A DNA stretch of 64,000 nt from assembly GCF_021018805.1 (NCBI RefSeq), contig NW_026960613.1:1178001-1242000 (forward strand), given 5' to 3'. Shown one piece after another: positions 32,820-44,005 of this stretch. Position numbers and translations under genes: made by a program. Position 1 is the stretch's first letter. Every line of letters begins with the position of its first letter. The notes beneath the pieces are model-generated. The model had not been told where the DNA came from. It worked only from the letters and a program-made list of their open reading frames with translations, and did not search any database. This stretch comes from Prinia subflava (taxonomy: Eukaryota > Chordata > Aves > Passeriformes > Cisticolidae).

Positions 32820-33848
32820 TGTATTGGTTTTGCACAGCCTGTTTTTTGGTAGCGGAGGGGCCACAGAGGTGGCTTCTGTGAGAAGCTGCTGGAAGCTTCC
32901 ACCATGTCTGGCAGAGCCAATCCCTAATGGCTCTGAAGATGGACATGCTGCTCACCAAAACTGGGACAATGAGAGAGGTTGGTAATGCCTCTGCGATGAC
33001 ATATTTAAGAAGAAAATCAAAACAAAGTCACACAGCTTTTCTTCTAGTCAGAAAAGAGGAGGAGGTGAGAACATGTTAGGGAAAAAAACATTGAGACACC
33101 AAGGTCAGTGGAGAAGGAGGGGAAGGAAGTGCTCCAGGTGCCAGAGTGGAGATTCCTCTGCAGTCCATGGTGAAGACCATGGTGAAGCAAGTTGTTCCCC
33201 TGAAGCCCATGGGGATCCATGGGGGATACAGAGATCCACCCGCAGCCTGTGGGGGAGGTGCCCATGCCAGAGGAGGTGGATGCCTGGAGGAGGCTGTGAT
33301 CCAGTGGAAGACCCGGTAGAGAGAGGAGGCCCTTGCTTCCAGGCTGGAGCAGCCCGTCCTTGGAGGACTGCACCCCATGGAAAGAGAGACCCACATTGCA
33401 GCAGGTGTGGTAGGACTGCTGCTCGTGAAGAGTGGACCCACACTGGAGAAGGTTATGGAGAACTGTCTCCTGTGGGAGGGACCCCACAGTCTCACAGGGG
33501 AAGGTCTCTCCCAGAGCAGCGGAAGAAAATCTCCGTGATGAACTGACCAAAACCCCCATGCCCTGTCTCCCTGTGCTGTTGGTGGGAAGGAGGGAGGGGC
33601 TGGGGGGGAAATGGTGTTTTAAGGGCTTATTTTACTTCTCATTATCCCACTCTGATTTTGTTAGTAATAAATTCACTTTGCAACTTTAAGAGAGCCCATT
33701 CTGCCCTTGAAGTGTTTTCTCCCCATCCTTATCTCAACTCATGAACCCTTCGATAATCTTTTTCTCTCCTCTGCCCAGCTGTGGCAGGTGAGGGTGAGTG
33801 AGCGACTCTTGTGGGTACCTGGCATTGGGCCAGCATCAAACCACGACA
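32820..33848 (+). mobile_element. Solo LTR, 1029 bp (family member 3)
   Basis: It runs tgtattgg to cacgaca, with AATAAA near 33667. Flanks (tagatgg, ggtgtcc) give no clean target duplication. Its central part (32949-33396) is nearly identical to 3867-4315 while both ends differ by roughly 10-15%. Confidence 0.75.
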
Positions 33849-35644
33849 GGTGTCCTGAGGACAACTGGGGTATGACTCCAAGATGGACCTTGCAGACATA
33901 GAAAATGTGCTGCTTCTTACACTAATCAAGGTGACTAAATTAGAAATGAGTCAATACCTATGTATGGTCTTTTACAAAGAAACAGAAATGGCAGCACTTT
34001 CTGAATTTTTCAGAAGACAAGCTACCCAGGCACTTAAAAACTATCCACCTGTCTTTGAATATGTAATTATTCCTGGACCAAAACCAGTGCAATAAAAAGA
34101 TAATATTCTTCACTGAAGGCTGCAAAAAATCCCACAAAACTGTACTCTAGAGACAAGTCACAAGTATCCACTTATGGAGAGAGACAGGGACCCAATATTT
34201 ATAGTATCCAGCAGAGATCTCAGAAAAATTCTCAATGTAAGCTGTATCACTTAAGGAAAGCTACATGGTGCTCTCTGGAGATGGGAAGAAACAGGAAGAG
34301 ACATTATATTTGCTTTTAAGTTCTACACGCTTGCAATAGACTAGCCCAAACACCTCTGATAAGAGCAGCCACAATTTGAAGGCAAAACTCCGACAGAACA
34401 CAGTTAGCAGGCATTTTATTGAAGATTTTTCTTCATTAAAATCTTAAGTCACTATTGTTATGAACACTAAATGACAGGAAAATAAGCATGGAAGGTACTA
34501 TACTAAGTACACTAACATTAACTGAAACACTGGGGAAGGAAGGGCTCATATCTTCATTTCTGTCTCCAGCCAAAGTGATAAACAAGAGCCAATAACAAAT
34601 CATCTGGAAAATACTGTTCAATGGGAGATTAACCTCAGCAAATCAGATCAGTGCCAGGTATTGGTCTATTAGAAAGCTAGGAGTGCAAAAAAACCAAAAA
34701 AAACCAAAAAAAAAAAGGTAATGCAAATGTAGAAAAGATGTAGCTTTGAAACCTTTAAATCCTCAGTAACATTTAGAACAAGTGTCCAGACTTCAGTTTT
34801 TGTCAAAGGTTTTTTTGACCTGCACTAGCAACTGATAGTGTTAAAGAAAGAACTATTTATTCAACTGATTTATGAATGCAGACTGGAGTTTTTGTACTCT
34901 GTGCCAGTTCAAAGGAGTCAGGTTCAGTAGCCTGCAACATTTTTAAAGAGACTCTGGAATGTTTCAACATGATTGGGCTGGAGCAGAGAAATAAAACTGG
35001 GACAGCATAAAAGTACGCATTTCCCAAAATGAATGCTGATTCCAAGTGATCAGCACAGGGAGCCTTCAGTGATACAGAAAACTTATATTCCAGTGCAGAA
35101 AGTATCTCAGTGAAATCTGACAGTCCAATCACCTTTCTGAAAAGGTATTAGTTTCCTTAACACATTATGTCTGCACTTTAAGAACACTTATCTTAGCATG
35201 TGTAAGATGATTTTTCCAGTAATTAACACACACTACATAAGGGTCCCAGGATAAGGCACAGTCCTCCCAGATGGCATGACAGGAACATAATCATTAGAGG
35301 ATATAAAAGGTTAACTATCACTTTGACAGAACTTTTTCTCTTTCCCAAGATCTTAGACTAAAAAAATTAACAAAATACAAGTAAATTCAAAGTTAAAGCT
35401 ATGAAGTATAGCTATACTGACCTCTATACTCGACTGTTAGCAAGTCTCCAACAACATGACTAAGGATCTAGCAGATCCTTAATTGAGATATGCCCTAGAA
35501 CCACAATAATTTTAAACATTTTTGTAATCAATATAAATACTAAAAAACTTTGTCACTAAAAGAAAAAATTGATAAGCACACTGAAGCATAACAGTAATAA
35601 GACAATAAAATATTATTTTCATTATAAAATGACAAGTAACTTAC
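33849..35644 (-). other. RASA1 intron 20, unique part
   Basis: Long AT-rich stretch. Short open frames (for example 33883-34095) have no domain signature or splice context and look like chance. Confidence 0.55.
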
Positions 35645-35731
35645 CTAACAACTCTTGTTCTCATTGTTGTATTAGCTGGCCACTTGTTTTGAACAGACTT
35701 CTGCAAACATCCATAAATATATCTCAACGTC
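35645..35731 (-). CDS. RASA1: RASA1 exon 20
   Basis: 87 bp between acceptor TTTTTACAG and donor GTAAGTTA; split codons at both ends (Pro with exon 19, Ser with exon 21); human residues 868-897. The read is TLRYIYGCLQKSVQNKWP, then ANTTMRTRVV. Changes from remembered human sequence are H to N (QHKWP) and T to A (PTNTT). This is a helical part of the GAP core. The intron upstream is about 15.7 kb and is dominated by the ERVL provirus and nested LTRs. Confidence 0.94.
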
Positions 35732-36157
35732 CTGTAAAAATAATAACTAATGAATAATTTCATTTAAAAATTTTAAGGAGTAAAAATAGCTAGTCCAATC
35801 TCCTCCAATTCAGACATAAGCTGTAAATTAATTTAAAATCTGCTATAATAGTCCATTTACAAATGGCAAAGAAAGTCCTTGACTAATGCACCACTCTATT
35901 TGTGAAGGTCCAATTCTGATAAATACTGTATGCATTATATGTTTTATAATATTTTTTTCCTATTTCCCTAGGTAACATTTCCTTTTTTTAAAAAAAAAGT
36001 TTGTTTTGGTGGCTTTTTTCCTTGATTTTTTTCCACTTTTTAACTGAATGAATAATAATTTGTGCATCCATAACTAGAGGTCAGGCGTTTAAAAATAGTT
36101 ACGCAATAGTCCTCTCCTATAAAAAAAATAGGAGCTCTCTGGTATATTTTAGAAAAT
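35732..36157 (-). other. RASA1 intron 19, unique part
   Basis: AT-rich intron with poly-A/T runs; nothing else recognised. Confidence 0.5.
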
Positions 36158-36777
36158 GTTGAGATCCTGAGACACTAATTTTGAAGATTTGAGAAAAGCT
36201 AAGGTTATAGTTAACAACAAATGTTGCTGATTTAGCTGAAACGAATAGATAAGCTTTGCTGAAATCAGTTAAAAGTTAGAGGATGGTTAAAAGAAACCGG
36301 ATTTAAGATAAGCTGTCCCGGATCTAATAACTCATTGCTTGTCAAACAGAGAAACTAATCAATAAAACACCAGACCTCCTGTTTCCAGAAACCCACTGAA
36401 ATAGTCCTGGAAAACAGGAAACAAGGAGTTCTACCATCCATCAATCACATCTGCATTGAAAAGGTTGAAAGTTTAGAATGAGGAAGACTCGTTTTACTTC
36501 CTCCTTTTGGTGACCACTCCTCACAAAATTCAGAGAACAAACTGCGCATGCTTAATAGCCTTTGTGTCAATTAGCATATGAAACAGAGAAAAAGAAGTGA
36601 CAAGGGGTATGAATATGCATTTGTATTTTGTGTATTCAACACTTTTGTAAATAAAAGGCTTTGTAATTACCTGTGATCTTTGCAGTGCACATTAGGGAGA
36701 TATCCCACCTGCTGCCCAGCGTCGCAATAAACATACACTTTCTAACTTTAACTGTTAGAGAGTTTTTGTCTGTCGCA
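36158..36777 (+). mobile_element. LTR, plus, left end approximate
   Basis: It starts near tgttgagatcctgag and ends near ttgtctgtcgca. It shares blocks with the LTR at 38730-39344 (ttagcatatgaa, gaatatgcat, caataaaca before a ...gtctgtcgca end). The poly(A) signal aataaac lies at 36727. No target duplication was identified. Confidence 0.55.
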
Positions 36778-36969
36778 GCTGGATATCGATATTAGATCAA
36801 TATTCATATTTTAATAAATCAATGCACCATATATTTAACAGGATGAAGCTTTTAATACTAACTGTGCTGGTTTTGTATTAATTGATTTGTGGTGAAGAGG
36901 GAAAAAGTCAGCCACAGAAGTAATTCTGTGAGGAGCTGCTAGCAGCTTCCTCTATGCCTGGCAAAATTG

Positions 36970-37610
36970 TGAAAAACGTGAGATGATTAATTCATGTTCT
37001 TATGGTAAATTAGAAAATTATAAAGCTGTATAAACTTATATCAGGTAAAAGTATGTTTTAGGAGGTTTCTCCATTCAGAAGGGAACAAAAGACTTTGCAG
37101 CTTTCTCAAGTATTGAGAGGGGACCTGTTGAGATGAGCTGGTATCAGCAACTCACACCTTGGGAGCCACCTTCACAGACCATCAAGCAATATCACCCATA
37201 TCTCGATCATTCATCAACTATGAAGATCCATAGAAACTGAACATTAACACATGGACTTGGGACGGGAGCTCTTTTCAATCCGACCGGAGATGGATTTGGG
37301 TTTGAATAGCAACCAAGAAACAAAGGGAAATATTGCCAGAGGCAGAATAAACAGTATAAAAACCAAGCCTCAAACATGGCAAATTTGTGTACCCAGCTAG
37401 AGACACAGACGGCCAGGGTCTATGTCTATGGGTCACCCTTAGCTCTCTTTTTCCCAAGAGAAACTCTGTCAAGTAAGTGTCGCTGTTTGTGGGGGGGGGG
37501 TTTATTGCTTAAAATTCTGAAATTTGATTCCAAATTTTGTGATTTGAATTTTTAATAAACGAAAGTATAGAATTTAGTAATAAATTGTCCTGGCATTTAT
37601 AACAAAATCA
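36970..37610 (+). mobile_element. Solo LTR, 641 bp, nested
   Basis: It runs tgaaaaacg to caaaatca, flanked by attg on both sides (36966-36969 and 37611-37614). TATA-like agtataaaaacc lies near 37352 and ttaataaac near 37551. Confidence 0.8.
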
Positions 37611-37744
37611 ATTGTTGGCCAGCTCTGAGAAGTGGCACACTGCTAAGCCAATTAGAAAAGCTAGTAACGCCTCTATGATAACATATTTAAGAACAAAAAA
37701 AGGGCAGGATGCTCTCTTGCTTCCTGGTCTCTAAAGAGATGTAG

Positions 37745-38195
37745 GGGGGCCGGCTGGGGTCCCTTCCCAGTGGGGGCCGATGGACCCCGTCCCAGCACAG
37801 CCTCCGGGCCATGCTGCTGGGGGCCATCTCGGCTCTGCGAGCAACCATGGGGCTGGGGCAGCGCCGCGCCGCCGCGACTCTCTCAGCATGGCTTGCAAAA
37901 GACTTTATTTACATCGTCACTTTTAGACAGCCATGCTGCAGACAGAAAGACAAAAGCGGCTGCAGCAGCTTTTCTTTTTTCGGCATCCCGCATGAAGAAA
38001 ATGTGTGGAGTGGAGCCAGCAGCCGTCGGGGCTTGTGCAGTGCTGACGGACACCACGTGAGCAATAGAGAGAGAAGCACAGTGAGCAAATCCCCCATTGC
38101 GGAGCCTGGACAAGATTAACCCTTCAGCGCTGCAGAACTCTATAAAAACTGTTTCAGTTGATAGAACTTGAGAACAAACGAACCTACAAACACCA
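37745..38195. mobile_element. GC-rich insertion of unknown origin
   Basis: This stretch interrupts the LTR alignment between taagaacaaaa and tcagagaaaagg. Its first 130 bp are very GC-rich (gccggctgggg...gcagcgccgcgccgccgcgac). I could not find terminal TG/CA or a target duplication. It may be an LTR variant segment or another insertion. Confidence 0.4.
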
Positions 38196-38729
38196 ATTCT
38201 CTCTCAAGTCAGAGAAAAGGAAAAAGTGAGGACACATGAGGAGAACAATATGGCGACACTAAGGTTGGTGCAAAAAAGGGGGGGGAAGGAGGAGGTGCTC
38301 TGAGCGTCGGCGCTGAGATTCTTCTGCAAGCCATGATGAGGACTATAACTCAAAAAAATGTTTCCCTGTAATTCATGAAGTGCATGGGCAGATACAGCAT
38401 TCACCCGCAGCCCATGAGAAAAAGGAACTTGTGCTGGAGCGTCTGGATGCTGAAAAGCTGTGATCTGGTGAGAGGCTTGAACAGAGAGAGAGAACCCTTG
38501 CTTTCAGAGGTAGAGGAAGAGGACCCTTGCTTTTGTACTCTAGAACAGCTCATCCTTAAAAACTGCACCTCAACTAAATGGCCTACGAAAAGCAGTTGTG
38601 GAAAGACTGCAAGCTGTGGGAGGGACTTCATGTTACAAGCAGGTTCTGGGTGGACCGTTAGCCGTGAAAATTAAAACCACCTTGAAAAAGTTCACAGAAA
38701 ACTGTTTCCCATAGGAAAGACCCCGGGCA

Positions 38730-39344
38730 TGAAACATGATATTGGAAATTAGAGGATACTAATCATAGAAATTAGGAAATGTTCATTAAGAGTAGGCATT
38801 CAGATGATGTATTGCTGCCCTTAGAAGTAGAAAAACAGAAGTATGTAGGAATGCAAGGATGCCTGATACAAAGGAGAATGTTTACCCAAAGCAGGAGACA
38901 AGAATGCAAGTTAGCCAAAGATACTAAGATAACAGGCACCTTGCACCCCCAGGGACAGATAAAACTGACCTTACAGCTTGAACTATGACCAGAGCATCAG
39001 TGAGCATGCGCAAGGCGGCAGGGTCAAAAGTTCATCTCGAGAGGAAGACTCCTTCCTTCATCCCCGAGACCCCCGAGAAGACCACCAGAGACAACTGTGC
39101 AGGTGCAAAAGACTGATAAGCTAATTAGCATACGAAGCGGAGAGGGGGGAGCCAAAGGATGAATATGCATGAGGGTATTGTGAAACTCAATACATATGTA
39201 ACATTCCAGAGGATAAAAGAAAACACAAGTGAGCGAGGGGCGCTTGTGCCTTTGAGAATTCTCGCATCGAGCCCAGCCCTGAATAAACCACATACCTACT
39301 TTAAAATTCGCTCTGCCTCTGAGTTTTAGTCTTTCCGCACGTCA
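38730..39344 (+). mobile_element. Solo LTR, 615 bp, nested
   Basis: It runs tgaaacatg to cgcacgtca, flanked by ggca (38726-38729 and 39345-39348). It has ggataaaag (about 39210) and gaataaacc (39282). The 4-bp duplication fits a class I (ERV1) LTR. Confidence 0.82.
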
Positions 39345-39846
39345 GGCATAGCAAAAGAGACTCCTCTCCTTAAGTGAACTGAAAAAAGATCTTAAGAAGT
39401 GGCAAACTAACTAAAATTCCCATATTTTGTCTCCCTGCACTGTCGCTGGGAAAGAAAGAAGGGCTGGGATGGGGAAAAGGTGTTCTAAAGGCTTATTTTT
39501 GGTTCTCATTATCCTCTTCTAATTCTGTTAATAAATTTTTCTTTATACCTTTAAAAGTTTTAAGCCTGTTTTCCCCTTAAAGTGTTTTCTCCTAATTCTT
39601 ATCTCACCCGATGAGTTTTCTTCCCCCCTCCTCTGCTTAACTGAAGCAGAGGAAAATGAGTAAATTATTTTCGTGGGTGTGCTGGCGTTTGACCAGCATC
39701 ATCCCGTTACACTAACCTTGCCACCACTGACACAAAAGAACTTTCTGTGCTGTTCTGTGGTGGGTTGACCACACACAGCCAGCAGCTAAGCCCCCACCCA
39801 GTCACATGCTCACTTCCCCTCAGCAGGATAGGGAAGAAAATAATAA

Positions 39847-41216
39847 AATCACAGAATCATTTAGGTTGGAAAAGAGCTCTAAGATCAAGTCCAACCAGTA
39901 ACCTAACACTGCCAAGTCCACCATTAAATCACATCTTGAAGTGACACATCCACGTTCTTTTAAATACCTCTAGGAATGGTGACTCCACCACTTCCCTGGC
40001 CAGCCTGTTCCAATGCTTTACTGTTGCAGTGCACCTCCATGCCCTAGCAGGTGTTTCCATATTAGGAAAGAGTGTAAGTTTCACCCCATACCTTTTAAGA
40101 AAAAAGAACCAGAAACTTCTGTCTTTCACCTTAATTGGCCCAGTGCCAGGTCAAAGGCACCTGTTGGATCCTTGAGCTGTTCCTCAAAAAATGTAGCTAT
40201 TTTCTATTGGGCAGCATGCCAAAACCCCCTCCTTGATCATTGAATACTTAAGAGAGAGCAGAGAGTCTCTCGGTGCTTTTCAGGGTGACTTAGCAGGTGC
40301 AGGGGACCTCCCTGCACCGTGCACGGCTTTTATCCTTTTGTTTTGTATAGTTTGTTATTTTTGCTTTAATTAAAACCTTTTTGCTTTTCCAAACACCTCC
40401 AATCATGCCATCTCGCTAATATTTATAAAGTAATTTCTGAGAGGCTGCTGGCAACCCTCAGAGCTTGATAGATCTTTGTGGGGCTAACACACTGGCCTCA
40501 CGCAGAAATGTATCACTTTACAATCCTTTTGGTGAAGAAATTTTTCCTAATATCCAATCTAAACCTCCACTGTCACAACTTGAGGCCATGTCCTCTCATC
40601 ATTTACTACTTGAGAAGAGACCAACACCCACCTTGCCACAACCTCCTTTCAGGTAGTTATAGAGAATGATAAGGTCTCCCCTGAGCCTCCTTTTCTCCAG
40701 GCTAAACAACCTGAGCTCCCTCAGCCACTCCTCATAGGACTTATTCTCTAGCCTCTTAGCTCTGTTTCCTTTCTCTGGACATGCTCCAGCACCTCAATGT
40801 TTGTCTTGTAGTGAGGGGCCAAAAAACTGATTTTAGGATTCAAGGTGTGGCCTCACCAGTGCCAAATACAGAGGAGCAATCACTACCCTAGTCCTGCTGG
40901 CCACACTATTTCTGCTACAAGCCAGGATGCCATTGGCATTCTTGGCTACCTGGGCACATGCTGGCTCATGTTCAGCTGGCTGCCAATCAGCACTCCCAGG
41001 CCCTTTTCCACTGGGCAGCTTTCCAGCCACTCCAAGCCTGTAGCACTGCCTGGGGTTGTTGTGACTCAAGTGCAGGACCTGGCACTTTGCCTTATTGAAC
41101 CTCATACAATTGGCCTCAGCCCATCTATCCAGCCTGTCCAGATCCCTCTGCAGAGCCTTCCTATCCTCAAGCAGATCAACGGTTCCACCCAACTCTGTTC
41201 CATCTTCAAATGTACA
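39847..41216 (-). mobile_element. CR1 3' fragment, minus, with nested LTR
   Basis: A CR1 3' end (cagaatcatttaggttgg) is followed by the conserved tail and the end of the RT region, for example a block antisense to [12 protein letters not shown] at 41100-41165. It is interrupted by the solo LTR at 40022-40515. It is older and more diverged than copies A and B. Confidence 0.88.
40022..40515 (+). mobile_element. Solo LTR, 494 bp, ERVK-type, nested in CR1
   Basis: It runs tgttgcag to gtatca, with a perfect 6-bp duplication ctttac (40016-40021 and 40516-40521). Removing it restores the CR1 sequence. It has gaatacttaagag near 40243 and ttaattaaaacc near 40367. Confidence 0.9.
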
Positions 41217-41690
41217 GAAGGGCAAAAAGCAAGAAAAACTCACAAGCTGACATAAAGACAGTTATATAGGTGTGACGGTTTCAGGTCAAAACCAGGCAGA
41301 AACACCAATTCGTGTAGTGGTTTCAAGTTTGCCTATTTCTGTTTCCTGTATTATGTGTAGTGGTTTGAGTGTCTACTAGAATTATTTACTCTTTTTCTGC
41401 TGTGAGAGAGGATTAGGAAAGAAGCAAAGCAGGCTCAAAACTTAAAAGGGTATAAAGACAGGTTTATTAACAAAACTACAAGAGAGAAAAAATTAATAAG
41501 AATCATAATAAAACCTTTAAAATACTTCCCCTCTTCCCCAACAGCTTCTTTTCCCTTCTCACGGACAACATATAGAGACAGAACTTGGAACCCTTAGTCA
41601 GTTTCCCACCTATAAAACAGTCTGTTATCAGTTCATTTAGAGAGAGAAGTCTCTTTTGGTCTGCTATGGAACTTCCCATAAGACAAGATC

Positions 41691-44005
41691 TGTTGGAGTC
41701 CATGTTTCCATGGATCCTCCACAGAGAGTGAGAAGTGCAGGGATTGAATTAAAACCTTTAGAAAAATTAGAGTATATAAAGCCACACACACATAAAGTAT
41801 AAATCTAAGCCTCAGTTTTAAGTTTCACATGCCCCAAGTGCCTAGTTGTTAGTGTAGAAGCACAGAGCTTCAGGCCTAGTGATAGAGTTCAGACACAACA
41901 AAAATAGAGTACTGTTTATAATTTTTGGTATGAATTTTGCACAAATAAGATAGTTTTTTACGTATGTTAAGAGCTTTTCACATAAGACGATAGAATTTTT
42001 ACGCACTATGATAGAACTTTTACGCTAGTAAGATAGTTTTTGCACTGATAGATATGCTATATGCGTAGGTTTTTTGATACTGCTTTTCGTAGTTTTTCAG
42101 TTTTACGACTTAGAAAATTGCACCTAGATTGGGTAGTTGTCGGAGTCCATGTTTCCATGGATCCTCCACAGAGAGTGAAAAGTACAGAAATAGAATTAAA
42201 ACCTTTAGAAAAATTGGAATATATAAAAGCTTTAGATACATAAAGTAGAAATCTAACCCTTAGCTTTAAGCTTTACATGCCCTAAGTCCTAGTTCAGTGT
42301 AGAAGGACACAGCTTCAGATAGAGTAAGGTGCTGTTTATAATTTTTAGTATGAGTTTTATGTACAACAAGGTAGAACCTTATGCTAGTAAGATAGAGTTT
42401 TACGTTAATAGATATGCTTTGTGCGTAGGTTTTGACGCTGATTTTCGTAGTTTTACGAACTTTAGAATTGTACCTAGATTGGTTAGTGCGTAGATAAAAA
42501 ATATGAATATGCATTTTGCAATTTGGGATAAAAAGCCTCTGTGTCAGTCAGTCAGTCGGACGGATTGGAGGAATTGGTCGAGCGATCAATCTGATCAATC
42601 GATCCAACCTCCATCTCCTGCAGCCTGAGGAAGGAGCCTTGCCAGGGAGCCGAATGGAATTCTAAAGGTACCATCTATTGTAGCCTGGGATCTGGGCCCT
42701 GGGGTCCCGTCCCTTCCTCCTGCGAGGGTGCGGGACCCCAGGGATCCTTCCTTGTCCCTGCGACCCTGCCCCTTCCCTTTTCCCCTGTAGCGTTTGCCCC
42801 GGAGCTCTGTTCGGGGCTGCTGGGGAGTCTGTGAGGGTTTGGGACCCCAGGGACCCCTCCTTGTCCCTGCGACCCTGCTTTCGGGAACTCTGCCAAGTTG
42901 GGGACCCCCCCACTGCCACTGTGATCCCCGCGGTCGGGACCCCTGTCTGGGATCTGTGATCTTGTGTTCCCTTTCTGTTATTGTGACCCCACGGTTGGAA
43001 AATCCTGCTTGGGATCAGATGGGAGGCTGATTTACCTAGAGGCTGTAATGTCAGATATGTGCTTTGCTTATTGTCTTACTAGTTCTGCTTGTTAGGAATT
43101 CTGTGCTTTGTTTGCTGTTTCATTAGAACTCTGTGTGTTAAGATTTCTATGCATTGGTTATTGTCTTGTTTAGACTTTGTTTGCCTAGGTTTGTAATTGG
43201 TTGTAGAATAAGGCCGCTCTCAGAACTCTTATGCCTTCAGATATGTGCTTTTGTATAAATAAATTACTTTATTTAGATACTAAGATGTGGTAAGATCTTT
43301 AGAGACTTTATACCCGTACCCAGCCTAGGCAAATGGTAGTGTACAGATAAAAATATGAATATGCATTTGTAACTTATGGATAAAAAAGCCTCTGGGTTGG
43401 AAGTGAAGGTGTCGATCGATCAATCCGATCTATTGATCCAACCTCCACCTTCTGCAGCCTGAGGAATGAGCCCTGCCAGGGCCGAATGGGATTCTAAAGG
43501 TACCATCTACTGTAGTCTTTGTCGCTCGGATCAGGGCCCTGGGGTCCCATCCCTTCCCTTTCCCCCTTGCGGCGTTTGCCCCGGAACTCTGTTCGGGGCT
43601 GCTGGGGACTCTGCGAGGGTTCGGGACCCTGGGACCCCTTCTTGCCTCTGCAACCCCACAGCCGGGACCCCTTCTTGCCTCTGCAACCTCGGGACCCCCT
43701 TCCTGTCCCTGCGATCCCTGCGGCCAGGAACCCTGTTTGGGGTCAGGAGTTGAAGGCTGTTTTATCCTAAGGCTGGAATGTTATGGTTATTTCCATGTTA
43801 AGACTACTGTTTATTCTGGTATTCCATTTCTAAGACTTTATACTCATATACTTTATACCATAACTGATTGTGAGACTGTAAGACCGCTCATTTAGGACTC
43901 TCGCACCTTCAGATACATGCTTTCATGTAATAAACAACTTCGTATAAGACCTTAAAATGTTCTTGGACCTTTAAGACCTATTAACCTGTAGAAGCAGCCT
44001 CGGCA
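41691..44005 (+). mobile_element. Solo LTR of the 1.2-kb ERVK-type family, outer copy
   Basis: It runs tgttggagtccatg to gcctcggca, flanked by aagatc (41685-41690) and aagaac (44006-44011), a 6-bp duplication with one mismatch. It is split by a second copy of its own family at 42138. It is the same family as the 3' LTR at 26518-27836. Confidence 0.82.
42138..43331 (+). mobile_element. Solo LTR of the same family, inner copy
   Basis: It runs tgtcggagtccatg to gcctaggca, followed by three extra bases, with ggtagt on both sides (42132-42137 and 43335-43340). Poly(A)-type ataaataaatt lies near 43256. It is inserted inside its own relative, and the outer LTR resumes at about 43335. Confidence 0.85.

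Larger units (their letters stand above)
36863..39711 (+). mobile_element. LTR related to the 3736 family, split by nested insertions
   Basis: It runs tgtgctgg to cccgttaca, with a perfect 5-bp duplication ctaac (36858-36862 and 39712-39716). It aligns with the 1-kb LTR family (3736, 31195, 32820) once insertions at 36970-37610, about 37745-38195 and 38730-39344 are removed. Confidence 0.82.

Noticed and set aside
3736..33848. The two related LTRs at 3736 and 32820 as 5' and 3' LTRs of one provirus
   Set aside because: Same strand, but 3736 has its own perfect target duplication and five RASA1 exons plus other elements lie between, so they are separate solo LTRs.
33883..34095. Possible small gene in intron 20 (70 codons)
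   Set aside because: No homology recognised, no conserved splice sites, composition like the surrounding intron; likely chance.
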